A DNA stretch of 64,000 bases from Muribaculaceae bacterium (GCA_017621225.1 JAGATN010000034.1:1-64000), one strand, 5' to 3'. Positions 9,729-19,073 are shown, counted from the stretch's first letter. The notes: generated from the letters alone by a model not told the origin. Translations and numbers: made by a program.

Positions 9729-9766
9729 TGCGCCCGGTTGATAATTTGAACTGAAAAAAAAGTAAT

Positions 9767-9805
9767 CGAGGAATGCCGATGCCGTTAGTTCATCGGCATT
9801 CCTCG
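9767..9805. terminator. Strong hairpin between galM and xseB
   Basis: A perfect 15-bp stem (cgaggaatgccgatg 9767-9781 / catcggcattcctcg 9791-9805). An A8 run sits on its 5' side and no T-run on its 3' side. As a rho-independent terminator it would work better for the reverse strand; it may act as a transcript-end or stability element for galM. Confidence 0.6.
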
Positions 9806-9839
9806 CTGCTTATGGCAGTGGAATTATTCATACATACAT

Positions 9840-10067
9840 ATGGAAAATAACAAGAACATCGAATTCAAGCCGGTAGAGGAGCTTTCGTACAATCAGGCCG
9901 TGGCCGAGCTTGACGCGATATTGCGAAACATGCAGAGCGATAATTGCGACATCGACAAACTCGCGGCATACACCCGCCGAGCTACGGTGTTGATAAGCGA
10001 ATGCCGTAAAAGGCTGGTGGCAACCGAAGAAGAACTCAAAACCATACTTGCCGATCTTGACAACTGA
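9840..10067 (+). CDS. xseB: Exodeoxyribonuclease VII small subunit
   Basis: The small helical subunit of exonuclease VII, which binds the C-terminal coiled region of XseA. At 75 residues it shows the family core LSYNQAVAELDAILRNMQSD, then DIDKLAAYTRRATVLISECRKRL with the expected two-helix pattern. Its catalytic partner xseA ends 3.3 kb upstream. In many genomes the two are adjacent; here GH2 and galM lie between them. Confidence 0.93.
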   Translation: MENNKNIEFKPVEELSYNQAVAELDAILRNMQSDNCDIDKLAAYTRRATVLISECRKRLVATEEELKTILADLDN

Positions 10068-10161
10068 TGTGCCGAGAGCCGGCAGGGTAGTGCCGATATG
10101 GCACTTTTATCGGCAAAAGCGGCCGTCGAATCGTGACGTTTTGAAATTAATTTGATAATAT

Positions 10162-10193
10162 CTTGGCAAAATAGAAGATATTAGCTACCTTTG
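10162..10193 (+). promoter_or_regulatory. Promoter of the DUF177-rpmF operon
   Basis: CTTG (10162-10165), 20 bp, TACCTTTG (10186-10193). The -7 element is perfect and the -33 has one mismatch. The predicted start site leaves a leader of roughly 20 bases before the GTG at 10219. Confidence 0.7.
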
Positions 10194-10218
10194 CACAGTT
10201 TTTCCAAATTTATACGTT

Positions 10219-10815
10219 GTGGGAAAGTTTACAGAATATAAGCTACCGCTGAAAAGTATGCCTGTCGGGACTCATGAATTCGAGTACCACCTCGGCAAGC
10301 AATTTTTCATGAATATGGAGAGCGAAGACATTCACGACGCTGATTTGTCGGTGAATCTGGTAGTTGTGCATAAATCGGATATGTACGACATAGCCATCCA
10401 TATATCGGGTACGATAACGCTCATATGCGACAGATGTCTGGACGATTTGTTGTATCCCATTGATACCGACTATCACATAACTGTGAAGTATGGCGATGAA
10501 TACAATGACGACTCCGACGATTTGCTCGTGATACCCGAAAGCGACAATTACCTGAACGTGGCATATATGCTGTATGACACCGTAGCGTTGTCGATTCCAA
10601 TCAAGCACGTGCATCCGCTGGGAAAATGCAACCGTCAGATGAGCGCTATGCTCAAGAAGCACCGCGCGCGCCAGGTGGGCGACGAAGATGCCGAACTTGA
10701 AAACGAGCTCATCGACGAGATGGACAATATGGAAATGGACGAAAGCAGGGAAAGCAACGTCGACCCGCGTTGGAACGACTTGAAAAACCTTGCTCAAAAC
10801 GACGAAAACGAATAA
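10219..10815 (+). CDS. DUF177 (YceD-like) protein, 23S rRNA accumulation protein family
   Basis: YceD/DUF177 proteins bind nucleic acid and support large-subunit rRNA accumulation; the gene regularly precedes rpmF. The signature ITLICDRCLDDL lies near residue 70. The C-terminal part is acidic and ends in WNDLKNLAQNDENE, matching the family C-terminal W..LK.L pattern. The start is GTG at 10219 (MGKFTEYKL), chosen because no in-frame ATG precedes the conserved N-terminus and the promoter ends 25 bases upstream. rpmF follows after 37 bases, the classic order. Confidence 0.88.
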   Translation: MGKFTEYKLPLKSMPVGTHEFEYHLGKQFFMNMESEDIHDADLSVNLVVVHKSDMYDIAIHISGTITLICDRCLDDLLYPIDTDYHITVKYGDEYNDDSDDLLVIPESDNYLNVAYMLYDTVALSIPIKHVHPLGKCNRQMSAMLKKHRARQVGDEDAELENELIDEMDNMEMDESRESNVDPRWNDLKNLAQNDENE

Positions 10816-10852
10816 GTAATATAGATATAAAACTAAAAAACAATAAAAAGAA

Positions 10853-11038
10853 ATGGCACATCCTAAACGCAAACAATCGAAGACCCGTACAGCAAAACGT
10901 AGAACTCACGATAAGGCTGTAGCTCCTACTTTGGCACTTTGCCCCAATTGCGGCGCATGGCACGTATACCACACCGTATGCGGCGAATGTGGCTACTATC
11001 GCGGAAAGATCGCTATTGAAAAGGCAGAAGCTATCTAA
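10853..11038 (+). CDS. rpmF: 50S ribosomal protein L32
   Basis: A 61-residue ribosomal protein. It has the basic N-terminus MAHPKRKQSKTRTAKRR and a zinc ribbon with two Cys pairs (CPNCG and CGECGYY), i.e. the zinc-binding (C+) form of L32. It is in the standard DUF177-rpmF order, with fabH next downstream. No plsX lies between rpmF and fabH here. Confidence 0.97.
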   Translation: MAHPKRKQSKTRTAKRRTHDKAVAPTLALCPNCGAWHVYHTVCGECGYYRGKIAIEKAEAI

Positions 11039-11162
11039 GCCGGGACGGATCGTTAGAATATGCTTTGCCTAAAAGCGGGCATCTTATCCCATCAGCATCT
11101 CCTGAAAACGTGATAAAACAATTTTGGGAGATTTTTTTCATTCTTTTAATTCAAGAAAAATT

Positions 11163-12146
11163 ATGCTAAATGCGAGAATTTCCGGCATAGCCTCATATGT
11201 CCCCGACGATATCCTCGACAACGACATGCTGTCGAAGATGGTTGATACCAACGATGAGTGGATTACCACTCGTGTGGGCATCAAGGAGCGTCGAATATTG
11301 AAAAAGGAAGGTGCCGGCTCTTCTTATCTCGGCGTGCAGGCTGTAAATCGTCTGCTCGAATCAACCGGAACAAAGCCGGAGGAGGTGGAACTGCTCATTT
11401 GCGCTACGTCGAATCCCGATTACCGTTTCCCCTCGACAGGGTCGGTCATAGCTCATGACTGCGGACTAAAAAATGCATATGCCTATGATATTCAGGCAGC
11501 CTGCGCCGGCTTCCTCGTGGCTCTTGAGGATGGAGCCGCATACATAAAGTCGGGTTTGCGCAAGAAAATAATAATAGTGGCCGCCGAAAAAATGTCGTCG
11601 ATGGTCAACTATAAGGACCGCACCACCTGTCCGTTGTTTGGCGATGCTGCAGCAGCTGTGTTGCTCGAACCTACCGACCGCAATGTCGGCGTGATGGATG
11701 GCGTGTTCCACGTAGACGGCGAAGGCCGCGACCACCTCTTGATGAAGGCCGGCGGTTCGGTGCTTCCCGCAACTCAGGAAACCGTGGCCCGCGACGAACA
11801 CTACATATTCCAGGACGGACGCCATGTGTATAAGCATGCCGTTACCGACATGCTCGAATCGTCGCTGTGCGTGGCCGAGCGCAATGGCTTGACCATGGAA
11901 ACGGTCGACTGGCTCATACCGCATCAGGCCAATCTTCGCATCATCGAGGCTGTGTCGTCGAGAGCCGGCATAGCACCTGAAAAAGTATTGGTCAACATAG
12001 AGCACTACGGAAACACGAGCGCCGCTTCGATACCCTTGTGTCTCGACGAATACAAAAACCGCATAAAGAAAGGTGACAAGCTGATTCTTACCGCTTTCGG
12101 TGCCGGATTCACGTGGGGTGCCATGTATGTAATCTGGGATCTTTAA
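11163..12146 (+). CDS. fabH: Beta-ketoacyl-ACP synthase III
   Basis: Starts fatty acid synthesis by condensing acetyl-CoA (or a branched acyl-CoA) with malonyl-ACP. The catalytic triad is complete: Cys114 in QAACAGF, His254 in IPHQANLR, and Asn284 in HYGNTSAAS. The ATG at 11163 gives MLNARISGIASYVP, the usual FabH N-terminus; the frame extends upstream to a TTG at 11124, but those 13 residues are not family-like. Length 327 is normal. It lies 124 bases after rpmF, and a small stem-loop with T-rich tail follows at 12173. Confidence 0.95.
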   Translation: MLNARISGIASYVPDDILDNDMLSKMVDTNDEWITTRVGIKERRILKKEGAGSSYLGVQAVNRLLESTGTKPEEVELLICATSNPDYRFPSTGSVIAHDCGLKNAYAYDIQAACAGFLVALEDGAAYIKSGLRKKIIIVAAEKMSSMVNYKDRTTCPLFGDAAAAVLLEPTDRNVGVMDGVFHVDGEGRDHLLMKAGGSVLPATQETVARDEHYIFQDGRHVYKHAVTDMLESSLCVAERNGLTMETVDWLIPHQANLRIIEAVSSRAGIAPEKVLVNIEHYGNTSAASIPLCLDEYKNRIKKGDKLILTAFGAGFTWGAMYVIWDL

Positions 12147-12172
12147 TGCCGGGACATAGATTAAAAAGTTAT

Positions 12173-12201
12173 AAAATAGCATCTTTTCAGGTGCTATTTT
12201 T
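12173..12201 (+). terminator. Terminator after fabH
   Basis: A 9-bp stem (aaaatagca 12173-12181 / tgctatttt 12192-12200) runs directly into a T-rich stretch, between fabH and era. Confidence 0.65.
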
Positions 12202-12236
12202 GTTTTATTATAAAACTAAATAAAACATTGATTATT

Positions 12237-13130
12237 ATGGCAGAACAACAGCATAAAGCCGGATTCGTGAACATAGTGGGCAATCCTAATGTCGGCAAGT
12301 CGACACTTATGAACGATCTTGTGGGCGAACGCGTAAGCATCATTACGTCGAAATCGCAGACCACCCGTCATAGAATAATGGGAATAGTAAACACACCCGA
12401 ATATCAGATAGTGTTTTCTGACACTCCCGGGGTGTTGGTGCCCAAATATAAGCTTCAGGAAAGCATGCTCGGATTTTCGGAGGGCGCGCTTACCGATGCC
12501 GATATATTGCTTTACGTTACCGACGTGGTTGAGGATCCGACCAAAAATTCGGCTTTTCTCGAAAAAGTAGCCAAGGAGACCGTTCCGGTGCTATTGGTGA
12601 TAAACAAGATTGACCTGCTCAAGAGCCAGGATGAGCTTGAGGCAATAGTTAAGCGTTGGAAGGATCTTCTTCCCAATGCCGAGATATTCCCGACATCGGC
12701 AAAGGAGCATTTTAACGTGTCGAACCTCATGACGCGCATCGTGGAGCTGCTCCCCGTGTCGGCACCGTATTTCGGCAAGGATGCACTGACCGACAAGCCC
12801 GCGCGCTTTTTCGTGACCGAAATCATACGCGAGAAGATATTGCTCAACTATGATAAGGAAGTGCCTTATTCAACCGAGGTGATAGTGGAAAAATTCGACG
12901 AAAAAGAGGGCGCCATTCACATCATGGCCGTGATATACGTGGAGCGCGACAGCCAGAAGGGCATACTCATTGGCAAGGGTGGCGCAAAGCTTAAAAAGGT
13001 GGGCACCGATGCCCGAAAAGACATAGAAACCTTTTTCGGCAAGAAGGTATTTCTCGAACTGTTTGTGAAAGTGGAGCCTAATTGGCGTAATCGCGAAAAC
13101 AAGCTTCGCTCGTTTGGCTATATCGAATAA
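12237..13130 (+). CDS. era: GTPase Era
   Basis: A GTPase that binds the 3' end of 16S rRNA during 30S maturation. G1 is GNPNVGKST at residues 15-23, G3 is DTPG, G4 is NKID, and the SAKE segment marks G5. A C-terminal KH domain carries the GKGGAKLKKVGTDAR loop. The ATG at 12237 (MAEQQHKAGFVNIVG) is preferred over a TTG nine bases upstream. Length 297 is typical. der follows 59 bases downstream with its own -7 element. Confidence 0.97.
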   Translation: MAEQQHKAGFVNIVGNPNVGKSTLMNDLVGERVSIITSKSQTTRHRIMGIVNTPEYQIVFSDTPGVLVPKYKLQESMLGFSEGALTDADILLYVTDVVEDPTKNSAFLEKVAKETVPVLLVINKIDLLKSQDELEAIVKRWKDLLPNAEIFPTSAKEHFNVSNLMTRIVELLPVSAPYFGKDALTDKPARFFVTEIIREKILLNYDKEVPYSTEVIVEKFDEKEGAIHIMAVIYVERDSQKGILIGKGGAKLKKVGTDARKDIETFFGKKVFLELFVKVEPNWRNRENKLRSFGYIE

Positions 13131-13152
13131 GGAATGTTTCGTAAAAAATTCG

Positions 13153-13160
13153 TAATTTTG
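13153..13160 (+). promoter_or_regulatory. -7 element upstream of der
   Basis: TAATTTTG matches TAnnTTTG, 29 bases before the der ATG. No -33 TTTG at standard spacing. Confidence 0.5.
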
Positions 13161-13189
13161 CAATTCACGAATAAATTGAGACTATAATT

Positions 13190-14509
13190 ATGGGACAACT
13201 TGTAGCTATCGTAGGCCGACCTAACGTCGGAAAATCGACATTGTTCAATCGACTTACACAGAGCCGAACGGCAATCGTGGACGATACGGCCGGCACTACC
13301 CGCGACCGCCAATATGGCAAGGTGGACTGGAACGGCAAGGAATTTTCCATCGTCGACACCGGCGGCTGGGTGGTGAATAGCGAAGATGTGTTTGAGAGCG
13401 AGATAAACAAGCAGGTGCAAGTGGCCATCGAGCAAGCCGATGAAATATTGTTTGTGGTCGATGCCATGAACGGCGTGACCGATCTCGACGACCATGTGGC
13501 CGAAATATTGCGCAAGTCGCGCAAGCCGGTTATTTTAGTGGCAAATAAGGTCGATTCGAACGAATGGCTCTACAACGTTCCCGAATTTTATAGCCTCGGA
13601 CTCGGCGAACCTTACTCGGTGTCGGCCGTCAGCGGATTCGGAACCGGCGACCTTCTCGATGAAGTGGTGAAAAAACTTCCCGAACCGACCGACGACGGTG
13701 ACATGGAGCTTGACGACATACCCAAATTTGCCATCGTGGGCCGTCCGAATGCCGGCAAGTCGTCGATAGTAAACGCTTTCATAGGCGAGGACCGGCACAT
13801 CGTTACCGAAATAGCCGGAACCACGCGCGATAGCATATACACGCGATACAATAAGTTTGGATTCGACTTTTATCTGGTTGATACGGCAGGCATACGCAAG
13901 AAAGCCAAGGTGAACGAAGACATAGAGTATTATTCGGTGATACGAAGCATACGCGCCATCGAGGCATCTGACGTGTGCATACTCATGATCGACGCCACGC
14001 GCGGCATTGAAGGCCAGGATGCCAACATATTCTCGCTCATACAGCGCAATAAAAAAGGCTTGGTGGTGTGCGTGAACAAGTGGGATCTCGTGGAAAACAA
14101 GAGCCAGGATGCCATAGAGCATTTTGAGGCGGCAATACGTGCGCGCTTCGCTCCGTTTGTCGATTTCCCCATAATATTCACTTCGGCACTGACAAAGCAG
14201 CGCATCTACAAGGCGCTCGAAGTAGCGGTGGAGGTTTACAACAATCGCAAGCGCATGGTGCCTACTTCGCAGCTCAACACCGTGATGCTCGAGGCCATTG
14301 CCGCATATCCGCCGCCCGCCAACAAGGGAAAATACGTGAAGATAAAATATGTCACCATGCTCAAAGGCTCGGTTGTGCCCACGTTCATATTTTTCTGCAA
14401 TCTGCCGCAGTGGGTCAAGGAACCGTATCGTCGTTATCTCGAAAACAAGATACGCGAGAACTGGAATTTCACCGGTACGCCCATCAACGTGTTCATGCGC
14501 GAGAAATAA
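13190..14509 (+). CDS. der: Ribosome biogenesis GTPase Der (EngA)
   Basis: An essential double GTPase acting in 50S assembly. The first G domain has GRPNVGKST at about 9-17 with DTGG and NKVD. The second starts near residue 178 with [13 protein letters not shown] and NKWD. A C-terminal KH-like domain ends the protein ([24 protein letters not shown]). Length 439 fits. The gene follows era on the same strand and is closed by an 18-bp terminator hairpin at 14530. Confidence 0.97.
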   Translation: MGQLVAIVGRPNVGKSTLFNRLTQSRTAIVDDTAGTTRDRQYGKVDWNGKEFSIVDTGGWVVNSEDVFESEINKQVQVAIEQADEILFVVDAMNGVTDLDDHVAEILRKSRKPVILVANKVDSNEWLYNVPEFYSLGLGEPYSVSAVSGFGTGDLLDEVVKKLPEPTDDGDMELDDIPKFAIVGRPNAGKSSIVNAFIGEDRHIVTEIAGTTRDSIYTRYNKFGFDFYLVDTAGIRKKAKVNEDIEYYSVIRSIRAIEASDVCILMIDATRGIEGQDANIFSLIQRNKKGLVVCVNKWDLVENKSQDAIEHFEAAIRARFAPFVDFPIIFTSALTKQRIYKALEVAVEVYNNRKRMVPTSQLNTVMLEAIAAYPPPANKGKYVKIKYVTMLKGSVVPTFIFFCNLPQWVKEPYRRYLENKIRENWNFTGTPINVFMREK

Positions 14510-14529
14510 TCATAGAATATAATATCAAT

Positions 14530-14580
14530 TAACCGAACGCGGGCTGCATACGATTTGTATGGCAGCCCGCGTTCGGTTAT
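14530..14580. terminator. Bidirectional terminator between der and the aminotransferase gene
   Basis: A perfect 18-bp stem (14530-14547 with 14562-14579) in the gap between convergent genes. T-rich sequence flanks both sides, so it can serve both strands. Confidence 0.85.
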
Positions 14581-14617
14581 TTTATCGTCGCATCGCCGTT
14601 GCCGGCGTGCGTGGGGA

Positions 14618-15810
14618 TTACTTCAAGCGTGCAAGAGCTTCGGCTATGCGTCGCATGGCTTCGCGAATGTTGTCGTCGGAAGTGGCGTAGCTCAGACGTA
14701 TGTATCCGGGCAGGCAGAATGCTCCACCGTCCACTGTGGCCACGTGGCCTTCTTCGAGCAGGTACATGGCGAGGTCGGCTGCATTGTTTATCACTCTGTC
14801 GCCGCAACGCTTGCCAAAGTAGCTCGACACTTCGGGGAACAGATAGAACGCGCCCTGCGGAACGTTGACTTTCAGTCCGGGTATTTCGCGCGCGAGCGAT
14901 ACCACGAGGTCGCGACGGCGTTGGAATGCCTTTCGCATTTCTTCGACGCACTCCTGTGAGCCGGTGTAGGCGGCTTCGGCGGCTTTCTGTGCTATCGACG
15001 ACGAGCCCGACGTGTATTGGCTCTGAAGCTTCGTAGTGGCTTTGGCCACCCAGAGCGGAGCGGCTATGAAACCGATGCGCCATCCGGTCATGGCGTATGC
15101 TTTCGAAACGCCGTTCACCACTATCACGCGGTCGGCTATTTCGGGGAATGCTCCGAGCGAGGTGAAGCTGCCGGTGAAGTTGATGTGCTGATATATCTCA
15201 TCGGCGAGAACCATTATGTCGGGATAGTCCTTTATCACGTCGACCAACGCCTGAAGCTCGGCGTGAGTGTAGACGCTGCCTGTGGGGTTTGACGGCGAAC
15301 ATATGAGTATCAGCTTGGTTTTGGGAGTGATGGCATCGCGCAACTGCTGGGGAGTGATTTTGAAATCCTGCTCGATTCCTGCCGGCACCAATACGTTTTT
15401 GCCTTCGGCAAGTTTTACCATCTCCACGTAGCTAACCCATGCGGGGGTGGGTATTATCACTTCGTCGCCGGGATTGACGAGCGATAGTATCACGTTGCAC
15501 AACGATTGCTTGGCACCGCCCGAAACCACGATCTGCTCAGGTGCGTAGTCCACGCCGTTGGTAGCTTTGAGGTTTGCGGCTATGGCTTTTCTGAGTACAT
15601 GTATCCCGGAACGGGAGTGTAGAAAGTGAAGTTCTCGTCGATGGCGCGTTTTGCGGCCTCTTTTATGTGGTCGGGCGTGTTGAAATCCGGTTCGCCCACC
15701 GAGAGGTTTATGACGTCGACACCCTGTGCCTTCAATTCGTTGCTCTTTTGCGACATTGCAAGAGTCTGAGAGGGAGACAATGATTCGATACGATTGGAAA
15801 TTTGGCCCAT
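14618..15810 (-). pseudogene. aspC: Aspartate aminotransferase (class I/II PLP enzyme) with a one-base frameshift
   Basis: Transfers an amino group between aspartate and 2-oxoglutarate using PLP. The reverse-strand frame starts [19 protein letters not shown] at 15810 and reads family sequence ([24 protein letters not shown]) to about 15598. It then continues one frame away ([10 protein letters not shown]) to the stop at 14618. The second part has all expected segments: CSPSNPTGS, ADEIYQHI, the PLP-lysine region NGVSKAYAMTGWRIGF and RLSYATS. One extra base near 15598 would give GYMVLRKAI. The total of 1193 nt, two over a multiple of three, agrees with a single deleted base. The rest is undamaged, so a sequencing error or very recent mutation is likely. 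A -7 element lies at 15838. Confidence 0.88.
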
Positions 15811-15837
15811 ATACTGTATGTTTTTTGAATATTTGCG

Positions 15838-15845
15838 CAAATATA
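15838..15845 (-). promoter_or_regulatory. -7 element upstream of the aminotransferase gene
   Basis: Reverse strand TATATTTG matches TAnnTTTG, 28 bases upstream of the ATG at 15810. It supports the MGQ start over more distal in-frame ATGs. Confidence 0.5.
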
Positions 15846-15951
15846 CGCCAAACGCGTGACATAATAAAATGAAAACCACTGAATATGCATTGCGGGGCAA
15901 TTGAAATGCATAGTTTTTCGACAAAAGGATTCCATTTATAAGAAAATATGC

Positions 15952-15959
15952 TACCTTTG
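15952..15959 (+). promoter_or_regulatory. -7 element upstream of the CDF transporter gene
   Basis: TACCTTTG ends 20 bases before the ATG at 15980. The position argues against a GTG start at 15959, which overlaps this element. Confidence 0.55.
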
Positions 15960-15979
15960 TGAATTATCGACAGCCATTG

Positions 15980-16933
15980 ATGGATAACGAATACAAGCGG
16001 GATTATTCTCCCGAGCAGGAAGTAAAGATAGGCCGCCGCGTTACGTGGGTGGGCTTTTGGACCAATGCGGTGCTTGCCGCATTGAAGATAGCTGCGGGCA
16101 TTGCGGGGCGTTCCGGCGCCATGGTGGCCGACGGCGTTCACTCGTTGTCCGATTTCGTGACCGACATAATAGTCATAGTGATGATAGGCATATCGCGCAA
16201 AAAGGCCGATGCCAAATACAGCTATGGCCACGGGAAGTACGAAACGTTTGCCACCATGCTCATATCGATGGCGTTGGCCGGGGTGGCCGTTGGCATATTT
16301 TGCGACGGCTGCTCGAAAATGATGTCGGCCATGAGGGGTGAATATCTTCCGCGCCCGGGAATGATAGCATTGGTAATGGCCGTGATATCCATATTGTCGA
16401 AAGAGGCATTGTTTCATTACACCATATTCTGGGGGCGCAAAATACATTCCAGTTCGGTAATGGCCAACGCATGGCATCATCGCAGCGACATGTTGTCGTC
16501 GATAGCTACGTTGGCGGGCATCTCGGGCGCGATGTTTCTCGGCGAGCATTGGCGCATACTCGACCCAATGGCGGCCGTGATAGTCAGCGTGTTCATATTC
16601 ATAGTGGCCGTGCGTCTCGGCATGCCGTCGGTCAAGGAGTTGCTTGAAATATCGTTGCCGTCTGAAATCACTGAACCGATGTTTGAAATAGTGCGCACCA
16701 CACCGGGCGTAATAACGTTTCATAACTTTCGTTCGCGTCGCAATGGCAACAAGCTGATACTCGACCTGCACATAAAGGTCGATCCCAATAAAAAGGTGGT
16801 CGAGGCACACGATATAGCATCGGACGTGGAGCGCAGGCTTAAGGAGCGTTTTGGCAAAGATATGATATGCAACATTCACATCGAACCGTATAAGGGCGAG
16901 GCCATTGGCAATGGTGGAATGTGTAACGACTGA
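15980..16933 (+). CDS. Cation diffusion facilitator (CDF) family metal transporter
   Basis: An inner-membrane divalent metal (Zn/Fe/Mn-type) exporter driven by proton exchange. The transmembrane metal-site motifs are present: HSLSDFVTD near residue 55 (HxxxD type) and HHRSDMLSS near 165. There are several hydrophobic helices and a C-terminal cytoplasmic domain (HNFRSRRNGNKLILDLHI..HDIASDVERRL). The ATG at 15980 (MDNEYKRDYSPEQEVKIGRR) gives 317 residues, normal for the family. It is divergent from the aminotransferase gene. Metal preference cannot be read with confidence. Confidence 0.9.
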   Translation: MDNEYKRDYSPEQEVKIGRRVTWVGFWTNAVLAALKIAAGIAGRSGAMVADGVHSLSDFVTDIIVIVMIGISRKKADAKYSYGHGKYETFATMLISMALAGVAVGIFCDGCSKMMSAMRGEYLPRPGMIALVMAVISILSKEALFHYTIFWGRKIHSSSVMANAWHHRSDMLSSIATLAGISGAMFLGEHWRILDPMAAVIVSVFIFIVAVRLGMPSVKELLEISLPSEITEPMFEIVRTTPGVITFHNFRSRRNGNKLILDLHIKVDPNKKVVEAHDIASDVERRLKERFGKDMICNIHIEPYKGEAIGNGGMCND

Positions 16934-16965
16934 TAACTGAAAAACCAATTAAAAACGGATATATT

Positions 16966-18414
16966 ATGAGAAAATTTAGTGTGAAATGTTTGTTGAAGTT
17001 ATTGTCGGCCTTTGCTTTGATAATGTCGTCATGTACGGAAACGAATGATTTGTTGTCGACCATTCCCGTTGACAACGTGAAGGGCGTGGCGCACGTCAAA
17101 GTCGAAAAGCTGTTCAAGGCGTTGGATTGCAAAATAGAGAACGGCAAGATTGTACTGCCGCCTGCGCTTGGGAAGTACGCCAACCGCATTGACGGCGAGC
17201 AGTTGGCTGAGATAGCGGAACTTTCAAAGGCACTTGATTATAAGGATGTATTGGCGTTTAACTACGATAATGCTCAGTTTTTTACCGCCGGCGTTTCGGA
17301 TAAGGCGAAGTTAGATGACTTCATGTCGAGTCATAACTACGTTGCTACGTCGGAGAATGGTTACGAGTTGTATAAGCTTAAGAAATGTATCTTGATTACG
17401 AACGGTACCCAAGTGTGGATAACAATTGACGGTTTGGAGACTAACGTGCCGGGATTGGCCGACGGTTTGAATGCCGGAAATTGTGGTTCTCATGAAATAG
17501 CCAAAACGGATGTGTCCGGAAATCAAGAGAGTGTAACGGAAGACGGCACGGTGGCAAAAGTGGCTGAATTGACCGAAAAGGCAAAGACTGAAAACTGGGG
17601 CTCTCTTGAAATAGCCAAAACGGTATTGTCGGGAAATGAAATGCTTTCGTTTGTTGCGAAGAAAATGGTCGACGATCAGCTTCTTTGCGGTTCTGCCGAG
17701 GCAGAGGACGAAACACTTGCCATAAGCGTCAAAAGCGTGAATTACGAGGGCGAGGATATCGAGGTGGCTGACATAAAGGAGATCGACACCGATTTTCTGA
17801 GATATGTTCCCGGCTCATTTAATCTGGTAGCTGCTGCCGGCGTTAAGGACGTGGATTGGAATGCTCTTGCCGGATATGCCGGCGGCGTACTTGACAGGTC
17901 GACCCTTATGATTGTGAAAATGGTGTCGGAAGACTTGTCGAAGATAGACGGTACGCTGGCCATAGCCGTTAAGGTTGACGAGAATGCCAACTTTAATAAC
18001 GTCGAAGGTATCGACGCACTCGTCATGGCGCATATGTCGCAAGCCAATATCGACGATGTGCTGAAAAAGGTGAAGGGCTTTAGATTGCCTTATACCGAAG
18101 ATAAAAAGGGCGTGATTGCATTCAATCTTGGTTTGGGTAATAAAAAAATATATGTTGGAAACGTCGACGGATATCTGGGCATTTCGACGATACCGTTCGA
18201 TGCCGACCAAAACAACTCGTATGCCACTACGTTCCTCGGCAAGAAATTTGCATGCGCTCTTGATTTGCCGAAAGAATTGGGGTTGATGAAAGATATTCCT
18301 TTTGGAGTTGACATGACCGTCGACGTGGAATCAAATCAGTTTAACGTGAAAATGAAGCTTACCGATACCGACACTCCCGTGCTGGTGGCTCTGATGCAAT
18401 TAATGATAATGTAA
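16966..18414 (+). CDS. Lipoprotein of unknown function with an internal repeat (DUF4836-like)
   Basis: An exported 482-residue lipoprotein (lipobox IMSSC near residue 23) with no enzymatic motif. It resembles Bacteroidetes DUF4836-type lipoproteins in length and alternating alpha/beta pattern, but that match is by impression. Residues about 173-186 (CGSHEIAKTDVSGN) and 211-224 (WGSLEIAKTVLSGN) form a diverged internal repeat. The stop overlaps the start of the ABC ATPase gene by one base (TAATG). Lipoprotein, ATPase and permease therefore look like one operon and may act in one envelope system. Confidence 0.7.
   Translation: MRKFSVKCLLKLLSAFALIMSSCTETNDLLSTIPVDNVKGVAHVKVEKLFKALDCKIENGKIVLPPALGKYANRIDGEQLAEIAELSKALDYKDVLAFNYDNAQFFTAGVSDKAKLDDFMSSHNYVATSENGYELYKLKKCILITNGTQVWITIDGLETNVPGLADGLNAGNCGSHEIAKTDVSGNQESVTEDGTVAKVAELTEKAKTENWGSLEIAKTVLSGNEMLSFVAKKMVDDQLLCGSAEAEDETLAISVKSVNYEGEDIEVADIKEIDTDFLRYVPGSFNLVAAAGVKDVDWNALAGYAGGVLDRSTLMIVKMVSEDLSKIDGTLAIAVKVDENANFNNVEGIDALVMAHMSQANIDDVLKKVKGFRLPYTEDKKGVIAFNLGLGNKKIYVGNVDGYLGISTIPFDADQNNSYATTFLGKKFACALDLPKELGLMKDIPFGVDMTVDVESNQFNVKMKLTDTDTPVLVALMQLMIM
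17482..17637 (+). repeat. Imperfect 14-codon repeat inside the lipoprotein gene
   Basis: Copies at 17482-17523 and 17596-17637 are 114 bases (38 codons) apart and share a core of 15 identical bases (gaaatagccaaaacg). Both encode a G-S-x-E-I-A-K-T-x-x-S-G-N pattern. The spacing suggests an old in-frame tandem duplication of 38 codons. Confidence 0.75.
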
Positions 18415-19073
18415 TGATATCGAAAATACATCTTTCGAAAGTGCGCCCATATGCGTTTAAGGGCTCGGAATATGATTCGCGGCTTGAGTCATCGCATGTG
18501 TGGATGTCGGATTTGACGTTTCGCAAAGGCTGCTACTACATGGTAGCTGCCGAATCGGGGGCGGGTAAGTCGTCGTTGTGCAGCTTTTTGTACGGCCTGC
18601 GACGCGACTACGACGGTAGCATTACGATAGATGGTGTCGAAGCCGGACAAATGACCATTGCGCAATGGTGTGAGTTGCGCAATGGTCATCTCGCATATCT
18701 GCCACAAGAGATGCACCTGTTTCCCGAACTTACGGTGATGGAGAACATCCGGATCAAGAATCGTCTGACGGGGTATAAGTCGGAGGATTGGATTAAGGAT
18801 GCGCTCTCTCGTCTCGGCGTGTCCGACAAGGCCGACGTGGTGGCCGGTAAGCTTTCGGTGGGGCAGCAGCAGAGAGTGGCGATAATACGTTCGCTGTGTC
18901 AGCCCTTCGATTTTGTTCTCGTCGACGAGCCCGTGAGCCATCTCGACGAGCGCAACAATGAGCTCGTTGCGGCGATGATAAGCGAAGAAGCCTCAAAGCA
19001 GGGGGCCGGGATAATAGCCACGTCGGTTGGCAACGACATTAAAATGGAGTTTAACAGCATCATTGAATTATGA
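18414..19073 (+). CDS. ABC transporter ATP-binding protein
   Basis: The ATPase subunit of an ABC system. The Walker A segment is AESGAGKSSL (about residues 45-54), the Q-loop lies near LPQEMHLFPELTV, the ABC signature is LSVGQQQRVAI, and Walker B is FVLVDEPVSHLDE. The MacB/LolD-like size of 219 residues suits an export or lipoprotein-release type complex, not an importer. The start overlaps the upstream lipoprotein stop by one base. The stop overlaps the permease start by four bases (ATGA), so translation is probably coupled. Confidence 0.92.
   Translation: MISKIHLSKVRPYAFKGSEYDSRLESSHVWMSDLTFRKGCYYMVAAESGAGKSSLCSFLYGLRRDYDGSITIDGVEAGQMTIAQWCELRNGHLAYLPQEMHLFPELTVMENIRIKNRLTGYKSEDWIKDALSRLGVSDKADVVAGKLSVGQQQRVAIIRSLCQPFDFVLVDEPVSHLDERNNELVAAMISEEASKQGAGIIATSVGNDIKMEFNSIIEL

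Noticed and set aside
15811-16948. A very long reverse frame that continues upstream of the aminotransferase gene across the metal transporter gene
   Set aside because: Beyond the frameshift point the residues are unrelated to any family and lie antisense to the CDF gene. Only the part below about 15598 is aminotransferase.
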